NCBI GenBank assembly: GCA_009786735.1
Contig: WQRM01000040.1
Location: 1 to 11,193, forward strand
Length of the DNA stretch: 11,193 nucleotides
Reading direction: 5' to 3'
Source of the DNA: Oscillospiraceae bacterium
Lineage (GTDB): Bacteria; Bacillota; Clostridia; Oscillospirales; Acutalibacteraceae
Under the pieces are notes generated by a model. It was not told the origin of the DNA. It worked only from the letters and a program-made list of their open reading frames with translations, and searched no databases. The position numbers were made by a program, and so were the translations under genes. Positions 1 to 6,987 of the stretch are shown here, one piece after another (position 1 is the stretch's first letter; each line of letters opens with the position of its first letter).

Positions 1-161
1 CGCTGTTCCCGTTCGCGCTCAACAAAAGACCTAAATCCTCTGCCTCGCTAAAACACGAAAACTTCACGACCAACGAATCGTTGTTTAATTTTCAAGGTGC
101 ATGGTGTGTCACAAATTGCCGTGCAATCAACCAAGATTTGCTAATGGCTCTCTGCGGCGCG
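1..161 (-). other. Putative rRNA-operon-type 5' leader, transcribed leftward off the window
   Basis: Read on the minus strand, this stretch follows a near-consensus promoter and contains TTGAAAATTAAACAA (plus coordinates 81-95). From memory this closely resembles the leader motif upstream of 16S rRNA in Bacillus and related Firmicutes (CTTTGAAAACTAAACAA). A perfect short inverted repeat (arms CAACGA and TCGTTG, plus 71-83) lies just downstream of the motif and could belong to a processing stem. I see no credible protein gene on either strand, and the ORF at 81-284 has no ribosome binding site or recognisable product. No mature 16S sequence is inside the window, so the identity rests on the leader motif and promoter alone. 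It could instead be the untranslated leader of some other gene. Confidence 0.45.
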
Positions 162-167
162 AAATAT

Positions 168-196
168 ATCATACCACATCCGCGGGGGCTTGTCAA
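168..196 (-). promoter_or_regulatory. Strong sigma-A promoter, leftward
   Basis: On the minus strand a perfect -35 box TTGACA (plus 191-196) is followed after exactly 17 bases by TATGAT (168-173), preceded by TG at the extended -10 position. Transcription would start near 161 and run off the left edge. It lies about 85 bases downstream of the GH95 stop codon and points the same way, so it starts a separate transcription unit. The first bases after the -35 (AAGCCCC) match the promoter at 2512-2540. Confidence 0.8.
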
Positions 197-280
197 GGGG
201 TTTTTTCGGTTTTTTTGCAGAAAGCTGCACACGCGCCCGGGTGTGTCTTTTGCTAAACGAAAGTCAATCTTTCATTTGCT

Positions 281-2398
281 CTAAGATACACGCGAGCTGA
301 CAAGCTTGCCGTCGCGCCATGTGATGTCCACGCGCCGCCCGCCCGGTGCGGCAAGACCGCGCACGCTACCGCTTGACCAGCACGCGGGCAGCGCAGGCAG
401 CAGCAATAGCTCGCCGTTGTCTTTGCATTGCAGGAGCATTTCGTGGATGCCCGCCACGAGACCGAAGTTGCCGTCAATTTGGAAGGGCGGGTGCGTGCCA
501 AAGAGGTTCGTACAGGTGCCACCACGCCAGGGCTCGGTGTTGCAGTTGGGCGTGTCTACCGGGCGCATTTGCATGTTGAGCAAATCGGCGGCACGGTCGC
601 CCTCGCGCAGGCGCGCCCACATGCTAACCTTCCAGCCCAAGCTCCAGCCGGTGCCGTCATCGCCGCGCAGCTCAAGGGTGCGACGGCAAGCCGCGGCGAG
701 CTCCGGCGTGTCGTCCAAGGTGATCAGCTGCGCCGGGTGCAGACCATACAAGTGCGACAGGTGGCGGTGCGTGGGCTCGGCTTCGGGGTATTCCGCGTCC
801 CATTCGAGGATTTGTCCTTGCGTGCCGATTTTGTGCGGCTTGAGCTTGGGCAGTGCTGCGCGAACTTCTTGGGCGAAGTCGTCGTTGATGCCGAGCAGGT
901 CAACGCACTTGGTGAGAATCTCGAAGGTGTCTTGCGCGATGGCGTTGGCGCAAGCGCTGGTTTTGCCCACAGCTAAACGATGTTCTTCGACCAAGAACAA
1001 GTTCTCGGGTGAGGTTGCGGCGGGGAAAATCAGCTCGCCGTCGTGCTCCACGAGCATGTGCAAGATGAAGCGTGCGGACTCTCTGATGATAGGATACACC
1101 GTTGCGCGCAAGAAGTCTGCGTCTTGGTGGTAGCGGTAGTTCTCCCACAGCTGCCGCGCCAGCCATGCGCCACACAGCGGGAAAAACAGCCACTGCGGAT
1201 GCCCCGGCGCGGGCGTGGCTTGCCGCCAAAGGTCTTGGTTGTGGTGCGCGCAAAAGCCGGGGGCGTCGTAGTGCACGGCTGCGCAGTGCGCGCCGGTGAC
1301 TGCGGTTTCGCGCAGCATTTGCACGAGCGGTTCGGTGAGCTCGGGCATGGCGGCGGGCAGCATGGGCCAGTAGTTCATTTGCGTGTTGATGTTGGTGGTG
1401 TAGTTGCTGCGCCAAGGCGGGTTGGGGTTGTCGTTCCAGATGCCCTGCAGGTTCATCGGCTGTGTGCCGGGTCGGCTGCCCGCGATGGCGAGGTAGCGCC
1501 CGAAGTTATACAAGAGCACGGCAAGCGAGGGGTCGTTGTTGTGTGCTGCGTGGTTCTCCAGCCGCAAGTCGGTGGGGAGGTCGGGCGCGGGGCAGTTGAG
1601 CTCGAAGTGCACGCGGTTGTATAGCGCTTGGTAGTCCTCCACGTGCCGCGCGCGCAGGGTGTTGTAATCGCCCTGAAGTTGCAGCGGCACAATGGGCTTT
1701 GTGGGCATTTTATCGTAGCCGTTGAAGCTGGTTTCGCAGCCAAACAACAGCACGATTTCCGTGGGTGTTTTCGTCACGCGCACGCCTGCGGTGAAGCAAA
1801 TGCCTTTTCCATTATACAAATAGTCGCCGCCCTCGGGAAATTCACCGGGGCATTCGCCGCGCAGGATAAGCTCGCTGCCGTTGCGCTCGGTTTCGTGCTT
1901 GAGGATGCTGTGCAGCGACACATCGCAATCAAACGGCGCGCTTGCGGTGAGTTTGATTGCCATGAGATTGTCCGGATATGACGCGAAATATTCACGGCGG
2001 TAGTCCACGCCGCCTTGGGTGTATTCCACAAAGGCAGTGGCGGTTTGCAGGCACAACCCACGGCGATAATTCGTCACTTCGCCGCTGCCGCTGATGTTGA
2101 GCTGCAGGTCGCCCAGCGGCAGATAAGCCGCGCAACGCTCGCCCGCCAGTTGATAGGCGAGCTCGTTGGCTGCGACGAGGTCACCGGCGAGGGCGAGATC
2201 GCGGATTTGGGCGTAGAGCGCCGCCGCGCCGGGCTGGGTGGTGTTGCTGGGATAACCCGACCAGATTTCGTCGTGGTTGAGGGCGATGCGTTCTTCGTTC
2301 ACGCCGCCGAAAATCATGCCGCCCAGGCGACCGTTGCCGATGGGGCATGCGTGCGTCCATTGTGTGGCGGGCTGGTGATAGGTTGTTTTGTGGTTCAT
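281..2398 (-). CDS. GH95 family alpha-L-fucosidase (cytoplasmic)
   Basis: A 705-residue protein with the full glycoside hydrolase 95 layout. An N-terminal beta-sandwich region opens with [19 protein letters not shown] and NHDEIWSG. An (alpha/alpha)6 barrel follows, and a short beta domain ends with LLLLPALP. The family's catalytic positions, known from the Bifidobacterium AfcA enzyme, can be matched: N336 and N338 in [11 protein letters not shown], general acid E532 in QILEW, and D642 in [10 protein letters not shown]; the [12 protein letters not shown] motif is also present. The likely reaction is hydrolysis of terminal alpha-1,2-linked L-fucose with inversion; some GH95 members prefer alpha-L-galactose. 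The ATG at 2398 is chosen because an AAAGGAAC ribosome binding site lies about 10 bases upstream. The longer frame to 2518 runs through the promoter and leader hairpin. No signal peptide is seen, so the enzyme should act on imported oligosaccharides. It is divergent from the surface-protein gene at 2585, and no clear terminator follows it. Confidence 0.93.
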   Translation of the reverse strand: MNHKTTYHQPATQWTHACPIGNGRLGGMIFGGVNEERIALNHDEIWSGYPSNTTQPGAAALYAQIRDLALAGDLVAANELAYQLAGERCAAYLPLGDLQLNISGSGEVTNYRRGLCLQTATAFVEYTQGGVDYRREYFASYPDNLMAIKLTASAPFDCDVSLHSILKHETERNGSELILRGECPGEFPEGGDYLYNGKGICFTAGVRVTKTPTEIVLLFGCETSFNGYDKMPTKPIVPLQLQGDYNTLRARHVEDYQALYNRVHFELNCPAPDLPTDLRLENHAAHNNDPSLAVLLYNFGRYLAIAGSRPGTQPMNLQGIWNDNPNPPWRSNYTTNINTQMNYWPMLPAAMPELTEPLVQMLRETAVTGAHCAAVHYDAPGFCAHHNQDLWRQATPAPGHPQWLFFPLCGAWLARQLWENYRYHQDADFLRATVYPIIRESARFILHMLVEHDGELIFPAATSPENLFLVEEHRLAVGKTSACANAIAQDTFEILTKCVDLLGINDDFAQEVRAALPKLKPHKIGTQGQILEWDAEYPEAEPTHRHLSHLYGLHPAQLITLDDTPELAAACRRTLELRGDDGTGWSLGWKVSMWARLREGDRAADLLNMQMRPVDTPNCNTEPWRGGTCTNLFGTHPPFQIDGNFGLVAGIHEMLLQCKDNGELLLLPALPACWSSGSVRGLAAPGGRRVDITWRDGKLVSSRVS

Positions 2399-2425
2399 GG
2401 AAATAAGTTCCTTTGCATGCATAAT

Positions 2426-2477
2426 AATGGATTTTTTTGCTTTGCAAGGGGTTGCAGCGAAGCAAAAAAACCCCATT
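2426..2477 (-). promoter_or_regulatory. Long hairpin in the 5' leader of the GH95 gene
   Basis: The GH95 transcript, starting near 2483, would begin almost at once with a long stem-loop. An outer stem of about 17 pairs joins 2426-2442 to 2460-2477; it includes a T7/A7 block and has one bulged base. It continues, after a three-base bulge (2457-2459), into a five-pair inner stem TGCAA/TTGCA closed by a CCCC loop in the RNA. No U-run follows the 3' arm, so it is not a classical terminator. It ends about 16 bases before the ribosome binding site. It could stabilise the mRNA 5' end or be a repeat-derived palindrome; its function is unknown. Confidence 0.6.
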
Positions 2478-2489
2478 GCAGGTGATTTT

Positions 2490-2518
2490 ATTATAACATA
2501 CAATTTTTTTCTTGACAA
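2490..2518 (-). promoter_or_regulatory. Promoter for the GH95 gene
   Basis: On the minus strand TTGTCA (plus 2513-2518) and a perfect TATAAT (2490-2495) are separated by 17 bases, placing the start near 2483. The -35 box overlaps the -35 box of the opposite promoter by five bases inside the palindrome-like CTTGACAAG. Confidence 0.72.
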
Positions 2519-2540
2519 GCCCCAGTTTATGTGATATAAT
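2512..2540 (+). promoter_or_regulatory. Promoter for the Thr-rich surface protein gene
   Basis: TTGACA (2512-2517), a 17-base spacer and TATAAT (2535-2540) with TG at the extended -10 position form an essentially perfect sigma-A promoter. The start would be near 2547, giving a leader of about 38 bases before the ATG at 2585. It is back to back with the GH95 promoter and shares its -35 region. Confidence 0.88.
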
Positions 2541-2584
2541 TGTGGCGAAAAACCAAATTTTTATTGCAATGAAAGGGTAAACAC

Positions 2585-3598
2585 ATGAAACGTATTCTCG
2601 CAATCGCAATGGTCGTGCTGCTGGGTGTTGGCATTTTCGTCATCGGTACAGCCGCCTCGCCAGACAACCTCGCAACGGACGTTGTGCTGATGGCGCTGAC
2701 CCGCACGGGCTCGTACGAAGTGCCGGACGGCGCAAACCAGTTCAACGCTGACAGCGGCTTGTTTGCTGCTGTGTCCAATCTGACTGCTTGGAACAACAAT
2801 GCGCAAATCGCCATTGGCGACCCAGGCAACGCTCGTGCGCCCATCGCCATCCATAACGCCAATGTGGTTGGCAATGCCGTAGGCGACAACGGCTTCCGCT
2901 CGGTTGGCCCGATGCCGATCGACGACGATGTCACCGTAGACACTGCCACGGCCTTCCAAATCCGCTTTGAAACCACCGACCACGAAAACATCCGCTTCAC
3001 GGCTCGCCAACGCTCCACCGGCAGCGGTCCGCAATACTTCGCCTTAGCTTACCGCGTTGGCTCTGCTGGTTCGTTCACGGCCATCGCAGGCACAGAAACC
3101 GGCAACGTGCAATCGCCATCAGGCTTCCGCGATAACGCTTACACAGATTTTGACTTCCCGGGCGCAAACACGTTCACCGCGTTTGTGCTGCCCGCAGCGG
3201 TAGAAGACCAAGCCGTTGTGTATCTGCGCGTATACATGGTGAACAGCACCTTGGCAGACCGCACAAACGGCAACACCTCCATCAACAACATCGTCATCAT
3301 TGGCGATGAAATGGCAGACGACCTGGTGACGACCACAGCGGAAGACACCACAACCACAGTTGGAGACACCACGACGACTGCTGAAGACACTACGACCACG
3401 GCTGAAGATACGACAACGACAACGACAACCAGCGCCGCCGAAACCACTGCGGCTGAAACAACAACGCAAGCCAATCATCCGCCGGCGCCCTATGGTCCAA
3501 ACTGGTTGAGCATTTTTGGCGTGATTGGCGTCGTGCTGCTGTCAATCATCAACACCATTGCGAGTTTCCGCTTTGTGCGCATTATGCTTGGCTTATAA
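2585..3598 (+). CDS. Membrane-anchored Thr-rich surface protein of unknown function
   Basis: A 337-residue protein with a clear export and anchor design. Residues 1-25 are a signal peptide with a likely cut after GTAA. Residues 26-245 form an extracellular domain rich in Asn, Thr and aromatic residues with a predicted beta-sandwich look; its second half (FALAYRVGSAGSFTAI, VVYLRVYMVN, SINNIVIIGDE) recalls jelly-roll domains found in many secreted bacterial proteins. A Thr-rich linker with a seven-residue repeat (DTTTTAE) spans about 249-294, followed by a hydrophobic segment at about 307-328 with a short tail RFVRIMLGL. No LPXTG motif is present, so it is anchored by the helix itself. A GAAAGGG ribosome binding site precedes the ATG. 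It has its own promoter and terminator, so it is probably monocistronic. The linker resembles mucin-like or cell-wall-spanning spacers. I do not recognise the family or a catalytic motif; ligand binding is only a guess. Confidence 0.88.
   Translation: MKRILAIAMVVLLGVGIFVIGTAASPDNLATDVVLMALTRTGSYEVPDGANQFNADSGLFAAVSNLTAWNNNAQIAIGDPGNARAPIAIHNANVVGNAVGDNGFRSVGPMPIDDDVTVDTATAFQIRFETTDHENIRFTARQRSTGSGPQYFALAYRVGSAGSFTAIAGTETGNVQSPSGFRDNAYTDFDFPGANTFTAFVLPAAVEDQAVVYLRVYMVNSTLADRTNGNTSINNIVIIGDEMADDLVTTTAEDTTTTVGDTTTTAEDTTTTAEDTTTTTTTSAAETTAAETTTQANHPPAPYGPNWLSIFGVIGVVLLSIINTIASFRFVRIMLGL
3329..3463 (+). repeat. Thr-rich heptapeptide repeat coding region
   Basis: Within the surface protein, Asp residues recur every seven positions (D254, D261, D268, D275) in DTTTT(A/V)(E/G) units, followed by an irregular Thr/Ala/Glu tail. 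The 21-base units differ mostly at third codon positions (acc, aca, act and acg are all used). The repetition is therefore clear in the protein but imperfect in the DNA. Confidence 0.85.
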
Positions 3599-3620
3599 TT
3601 TCCTGTTTCCCAGCATCACC

Positions 3621-3655
3621 AAAACGGCGGAGTGACATGCTCTGCCGTTTTTTTT
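3621..3655 (+). terminator. Rho-independent terminator after the surface protein gene
   Basis: A ten-pair stem AACGGCGGAG/CTCTGCCGTT with one G-T pair, a seven-base loop and an eight-T tract (3648-3655) lies 25 bases after the stop. The preceding A-run also pairs with the T-run. Confidence 0.93.
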
Positions 3656-3666
3656 GCATCGCCACC

Positions 3667-3695
3667 TTGACAAGCTGCGTTTTATGTCGTATAAT
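3667..3695 (+). promoter_or_regulatory. Promoter for the DUF4091 glycosidase gene
   Basis: TTGACA (3667-3672), a 17-base spacer and TATAAT (3690-3695) give a start near 3702, about 26 bases before the ATG. The spacer shares AAGC at its left end and TTATGT near its right end with the promoter at 2512-2540. No overlapping promoter is seen on the other strand. Confidence 0.88.
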
Positions 3696-3727
3696 CTTAT
3701 ATAGAATGTTTTGCAGAGGAGTTGCTC

Positions 3728-5317
3728 ATGCTCACACTCATCCCGTTGTCGTCGCTGGAAAAAGTCTTTGCCGATGAACAACCCGCCGCCGCACCGGTGT
3801 CGCGCTTCACCTGCTTGCAGGGCGAGGTGCTGGCGTTCCAGCTGGCGTTTTCGTCAGACTGCGACACGACGATTAGCCCCGTCATCACCGGCACGGGCGC
3901 TGGCTGCTGCACCGCCTACTGGGTGGAGGACGTGCCCGTTGGGCAGGCGTGCTATGAGGACAGCGACGAATACTTCCTGCGCCGCGAACCGGGGATGTAT
4001 CCCGATGTGCTGCGCCCGGTCACTGCGCCGCTGCAAGCCAAGCCCGGCGTGTGGCGCAGCCTGTGGGTGGAGTTCGCCTGCGACTATGCTGCCGGAGACT
4101 ACGACATCACCGTGCAGCTTGGCGAACAAAGCCAGACGTTCAACGTCACCAAACTGCCCGCAACATTGCCCGCGCAAACGCTGCTTTATACGAACTGGTT
4201 TCACTGCGACGGTCTGGCGCAGTTCTACGATGTTGCCGTGTGGAGCGAGGAATACTGGGCGATTCTCGAAAAACAGCTGCGTTGCGCGCACGAGCATGGC
4301 GTGAACTTCATCCTCACGCCGCTGTTCACGCCGCCGCTTGACACGCAAGTCAACGGCGAGCGCTTGACCACCCAGCTCGTTGGCGTGACGAAAATCGGTG
4401 ATGTATACACGTTTGATTTTGCACTGCTCACCCGCTGGTTTGACTTGTGCAAAACGATTGGTTTTGCTGCCTACGAGCTGTCGCATCTCTACACCCAATG
4501 GGGTGCCGCGCATGCGCCGAAGGTTGTGGACAGCACCGGCGAAAAGCTCTACGGATGGGAAACGGACGCTGACGGCGCGGAATACATGGACTTTTTGGAG
4601 CAGTTTGCCACGGCGCTGCTGCCTTATCTCGACGAGCAGGGCGTGAAAGAGCAGTGCTATGTGCATGTGTCGGACGAGCCGTGCATGCATCACTTGGAGA
4701 TTTACGCACGGCATGCCGCGTTCATCCAGCGCATCTTCTCGGGGCTCAAGCTCATTGACGCGCTAAGCGACTACGAATTTTACGCGCAGGGGCACATCCA
4801 GCGCCCCATTCCCGCGAACAACCACATTGAGCCGTTCATCGGCAATGTGCCCGAACTGTGGACGTACTACTGCTGCGCGCAGAGCAAGTGCGGCGAGTCC
4901 AACCGCTTCATGGCGATGCCGGGCTGGCGCAACCGCATCATTGGCGTGCAGCTGTGGAAGTTCAAATGCGTGGGCTTTTTGCACTGGGGCTTCAACTTCT
5001 ACAACAGCCAGTTTTCTGTGTATCCCATCAATCCCTTCGAGGTCACGGACGCAGGCGGTGGCTTTGCTTCCGGCGATGGCTTTGTGGTGTACCCCAACAA
5101 AGACGGCGAAACCCTTGCGAGCACTCGCTTGAAGGTCTTTCGCGAGGCGCTGCAAGACTTACGCGCGCTGCAACTGCTGGAAGCGAACATCGGCTACGAT
5201 GCCACCCTAGCACTAGTGGAAGACGGCATTGCGCCCATCACCTTCACCGAGTATCCGCGCACGAACGAGTGGCTGTTGGGGCTGCGGGAAAGAGTGAATG
5301 CTCAATGCAATGCTTAA
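3728..5317 (+). CDS. DUF4091 / GH123-like glycoside hydrolase
   Basis: A 529-residue protein. An N-terminal beta-sandwich (about 1-145) leads to a TIM-barrel-like catalytic region. A C-terminal DUF4091 segment contains IIGVQLWKFKCVGFLHWGFNFYN and, near the end, LKVFREALQDLRALQLLE. The acidic pair D316-E317 in VHVSDEP matches the Asp-Glu pair used by GH123 beta-N-acetylgalactosaminidases, which work by substrate assistance; this supports a retaining exo-hexosaminidase-like role, but the substrate is not determined. The ATG at 3728 is chosen because AGAGGAG lies six bases upstream; an in-frame TTG at 3722 would abut the ribosome binding site. No signal peptide is present, so it is cytoplasmic. 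The final codons (NAQCNA and stop) lie in a heptamer repeat array, so the natural C-terminus may have been replaced. No strong terminator follows, so some read-through into the redox operon is possible. Confidence 0.85.
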   Translation: MLTLIPLSSLEKVFADEQPAAAPVSRFTCLQGEVLAFQLAFSSDCDTTISPVITGTGAGCCTAYWVEDVPVGQACYEDSDEYFLRREPGMYPDVLRPVTAPLQAKPGVWRSLWVEFACDYAAGDYDITVQLGEQSQTFNVTKLPATLPAQTLLYTNWFHCDGLAQFYDVAVWSEEYWAILEKQLRCAHEHGVNFILTPLFTPPLDTQVNGERLTTQLVGVTKIGDVYTFDFALLTRWFDLCKTIGFAAYELSHLYTQWGAAHAPKVVDSTGEKLYGWETDADGAEYMDFLEQFATALLPYLDEQGVKEQCYVHVSDEPCMHHLEIYARHAAFIQRIFSGLKLIDALSDYEFYAQGHIQRPIPANNHIEPFIGNVPELWTYYCCAQSKCGESNRFMAMPGWRNRIIGVQLWKFKCVGFLHWGFNFYNSQFSVYPINPFEVTDAGGGFASGDGFVVYPNKDGETLASTRLKVFREALQDLRALQLLEANIGYDATLALVEDGIAPITFTEYPRTNEWLLGLRERVNAQCNA

Positions 5318-5343
5318 TGCTTAATGCTCAATGCTTAATTGTT
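5297..5343 (+). repeat. Heptamer tandem array AATGCTY
   Basis: Units AATGCTC, a five-base AATGC, AATGCTT twice, AATGCTC, AATGCTT and AATTGTT follow one another. The DUF4091 reading frame enters the array and stops at the TAA at 5315-5317 formed inside it. A related array lies at 7949-7990. Confidence 0.85.
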
Positions 5344-5362
5344 CGCGAAAACCGCGCGCATA

Positions 5363-5419
5363 TTGCCCCCTCAGTCACGCCTTGCGACGTGCTTTCCTCC
5401 CCCAAGGGGGAGGCCTTGG
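5363..5419. repeat. CCCCCTCAG double-hairpin dispersed repeat, copy A
   Basis: The element opens TTGCCCCCTCAG. A degenerate first inverted repeat (GTCACGC...GCGAC) follows, then a perfect eight-pair palindrome CCTCCCCC-AA-GGGGGAGG (5396-5413) and CCTTGG. Copy B at 8242-8296 has the same opening and layout. Elements of this look are widespread in gut Clostridia as I remember them. No T-run follows the hairpin, so it is probably not an efficient terminator. Confidence 0.75.
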
Positions 5420-5497
5420 CAACACCTGCACAACACATAAAAAATAATCCCCCACGCGGTAGCGCAAGCCAACGCGCACAGCCTTGGATAGAACACA

Positions 5498-5543
5498 GCG
5501 AAGCGAGTAAAAAGTTTTTTGGTTCTTTTTTTCAAAAAAGAAC
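5498..5543 (+). repeat. GTTCTTTTT palindromic repeat, copy 1
   Basis: GCGAAGCGAGTAAA is followed by AGTTTTTTGG and a palindrome with ten-base arms GTTCTTTTTT/AAAAAAGAAC (5522-5543). It sits directly before the AGGAG ribosome binding site (5550-5554) of the next gene, so it would form a hairpin in the leader of that gene. Related copies are at 8679-8728 (inverted) and 8809-8859. Confidence 0.8.
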
Positions 5544-5562
5544 GAGAAAAGGAGAGTATCAG

Positions 5563-6987
5563 ATGTACGACATTGCGATTATCGGCGCGGGCGTGGTGGG
5601 TGCACTCGCTGCGCGCGAGTTGAGCCGCTATGACCTGCGCATTGTGCTGGTTGACCGTCTCAACGACGTGGGCGCTGGCACGACGCGAGCCAACAGCGCC
5701 ATTGTGCACGCGGGCTTTGATGCCCCGCCCGGCAGCCTGAAGGCGAAGTACAACGTGGCGGGCACGGCGGCCATGCCTGCGCTGTGCGAGCTGCTGCATG
5801 TGCCCTACCAAAACACGGGCAGTGTGGTGCTGGCGTTTGACGAAGCCGACCGCAAGACCCTCGACGAGCTCAAGGCGCGCGGTGAGCAAAACGGCGTGCC
5901 GGGGCTGGAAATTCTGGAGGGCGAGGCGCTGTTTGCCAAAGAACCCAACGTCAACCCCGATTGCACGGGCGCGTTGTGGGCGCCGTCAGCGGGGATTGTG
6001 TGCCCGTATGAGCTGGCGATTGCAGGCGCTGAGTGCGCGGCGAGCAACGGCGTGGAGTTCGTGCGCGAATTTGCTGTAAAGGCGATCGACTTTACAGGCG
6101 AGCAGTTCACGTTGAACGCTGCCGATGGACGGCAAGTTCAAGCGAAAACTGTCATCAACGCAGCCGGTGTGCACGCCGACGAAATCGCCCGCATGATTGG
6201 CGATGAGTCGTTCGGCATCACGCCGGTGAAAGGCGAATATCTGCTGCTGGACAAAACCCAGCAAGGCATTGTGAACACGGTGGTGTTCCAGTGTCCGTCG
6301 CCGATGGGCAAGGGCATTTTGGTGAGCCCCACGGTGCACGGCAATGTGCTGGTTGGTCCGAACGCGCAGACGATTGACGACCGCTTGAGCCTCACGACCA
6401 CCGCCGCCGCGCTGCAAGAAGTGCAAGAAGCCGCCAAGCGCAGCCTGCCCGGCTATCAAGTGCGCGACACGATTACGTCGTTTGCGGGGCTGCGTGCGCG
6501 CTGCGACCGCCACGACTTCGTGATTGAAGCGAGCGCGGTGAACCCGCGTTTCATTCACGCTGGCGGGATTGAATCCCCCGGTTTGAGTGCCGCACCCGCG
6601 ATTGCCGCGGCGCTTGCTGAACTGGCGAAGGGCGATGCAGTGGCTAAGCAAGATTGGAATCCCAGCCGCGCTAAGCCCGTGCGCGTGCACGAGCTGACGA
6701 CCGATGAATATGCCGCGCTGGTGAGCGAGCAGCCCGCCTATGGGCGCATCATCTGCCGCTGCGAGACCATCAGCGAGGGCGAGATTTTGCACGCCATCCA
6801 CTCCCCTGCCGGCGCGCGCGATGTGGACGGCATCAAGCGGCGCACACGCAGCGGCATGGGTCGCTGCCAAGGCGGATTCTGCGGCACAAAGCTGCTGGAG
6901 ATTATCGCCCACGAGCTGGATATGCCCATGGAAAGCGTGACGAAATCCGGCGGAAATTCGCAAGTGTTGCTGGGGAGGACTAAGTAA
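5563..6987 (+). CDS. GlpA/LhgO-like FAD-dependent dehydrogenase with C-terminal [2Fe-2S] domain
   Basis: A 474-residue protein starting MYDIAIIGAGVVGALAAREL, a dinucleotide-binding fold with GxGxxG at residues 8-13 and an acidic residue (D31) at the end of the second strand, as expected for FAD. The DAO-type oxidoreductase domain covers about 1-360, including TTRANSAIVHAGFD, VINAAGVHADEIA and FAGLRARC. A BFD-like domain occupies about 395-460 with four cysteines, C398 and C400 in CRCE and C435 and C440 in GRCQGGFC, that can hold a [2Fe-2S] cluster. This architecture matches the GlpA-type glycerol-3-phosphate dehydrogenase of anaerobes and also resembles L-2-hydroxyglutarate oxidase (LhgO); the substrate is inferred from family and operon only. 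The ATG at 5563 has AGGAG eight bases upstream; the longer frame from 4858 overlaps the DUF4091 gene and is spurious. Its stop codon directly abuts the next start, implying co-translation. Confidence 0.93.
   Translation: MYDIAIIGAGVVGALAARELSRYDLRIVLVDRLNDVGAGTTRANSAIVHAGFDAPPGSLKAKYNVAGTAAMPALCELLHVPYQNTGSVVLAFDEADRKTLDELKARGEQNGVPGLEILEGEALFAKEPNVNPDCTGALWAPSAGIVCPYELAIAGAECAASNGVEFVREFAVKAIDFTGEQFTLNAADGRQVQAKTVINAAGVHADEIARMIGDESFGITPVKGEYLLLDKTQQGIVNTVVFQCPSPMGKGILVSPTVHGNVLVGPNAQTIDDRLSLTTTAAALQEVQEAAKRSLPGYQVRDTITSFAGLRARCDRHDFVIEASAVNPRFIHAGGIESPGLSAAPAIAAALAELAKGDAVAKQDWNPSRAKPVRVHELTTDEYAALVSEQPAYGRIICRCETISEGEILHAIHSPAGARDVDGIKRRTRSGMGRCQGGFCGTKLLEIIAHELDMPMESVTKSGGNSQVLLGRTK

Noticed and set aside
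197..260. Terminator for the GH95 gene
   Set aside because: The only stem (CACAC/GTGTG around CCGGGCGC) is weak and is not followed by a U-run on the minus strand.
81..284. 67-residue plus-strand frame at the left edge
   Set aside because: No ribosome binding site, no motif, and it lies opposite the promoter and leader. A downstream T-run gives most of its Phe codons.
306..1133. 275-residue open frame on the plus strand over the GH95 gene
   Set aside because: Fully antisense to a well-supported enzyme. The Ser/Arg/Pro-rich product has no domain signature.
3139..3474. Valine-rich minus-strand frame opposite the Thr repeat
   Set aside because: Runs of Val are the automatic antisense reading of the Thr codon repeats. 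No start signal is present.
5297..5343. CRISPR-like array
   Set aside because: Units are seven bases with no spacers, and no cas genes are nearby. It is a simple tandem repeat.
5416..5447. Possible promoter TTGGCA with an A/T-rich -10 before the GlpA-like gene
   Set aside because: No hexamer close to TATAAT falls at 16-18 bases from TTGGCA; the A-rich matches are too weak to call.
4858..5562. Upstream extension of the GlpA-like gene
   Set aside because: It overlaps the DUF4091 gene in another frame and crosses all the repeats. The ATG at 5563 has a good ribosome binding site and starts exactly at the nucleotide-binding motif.
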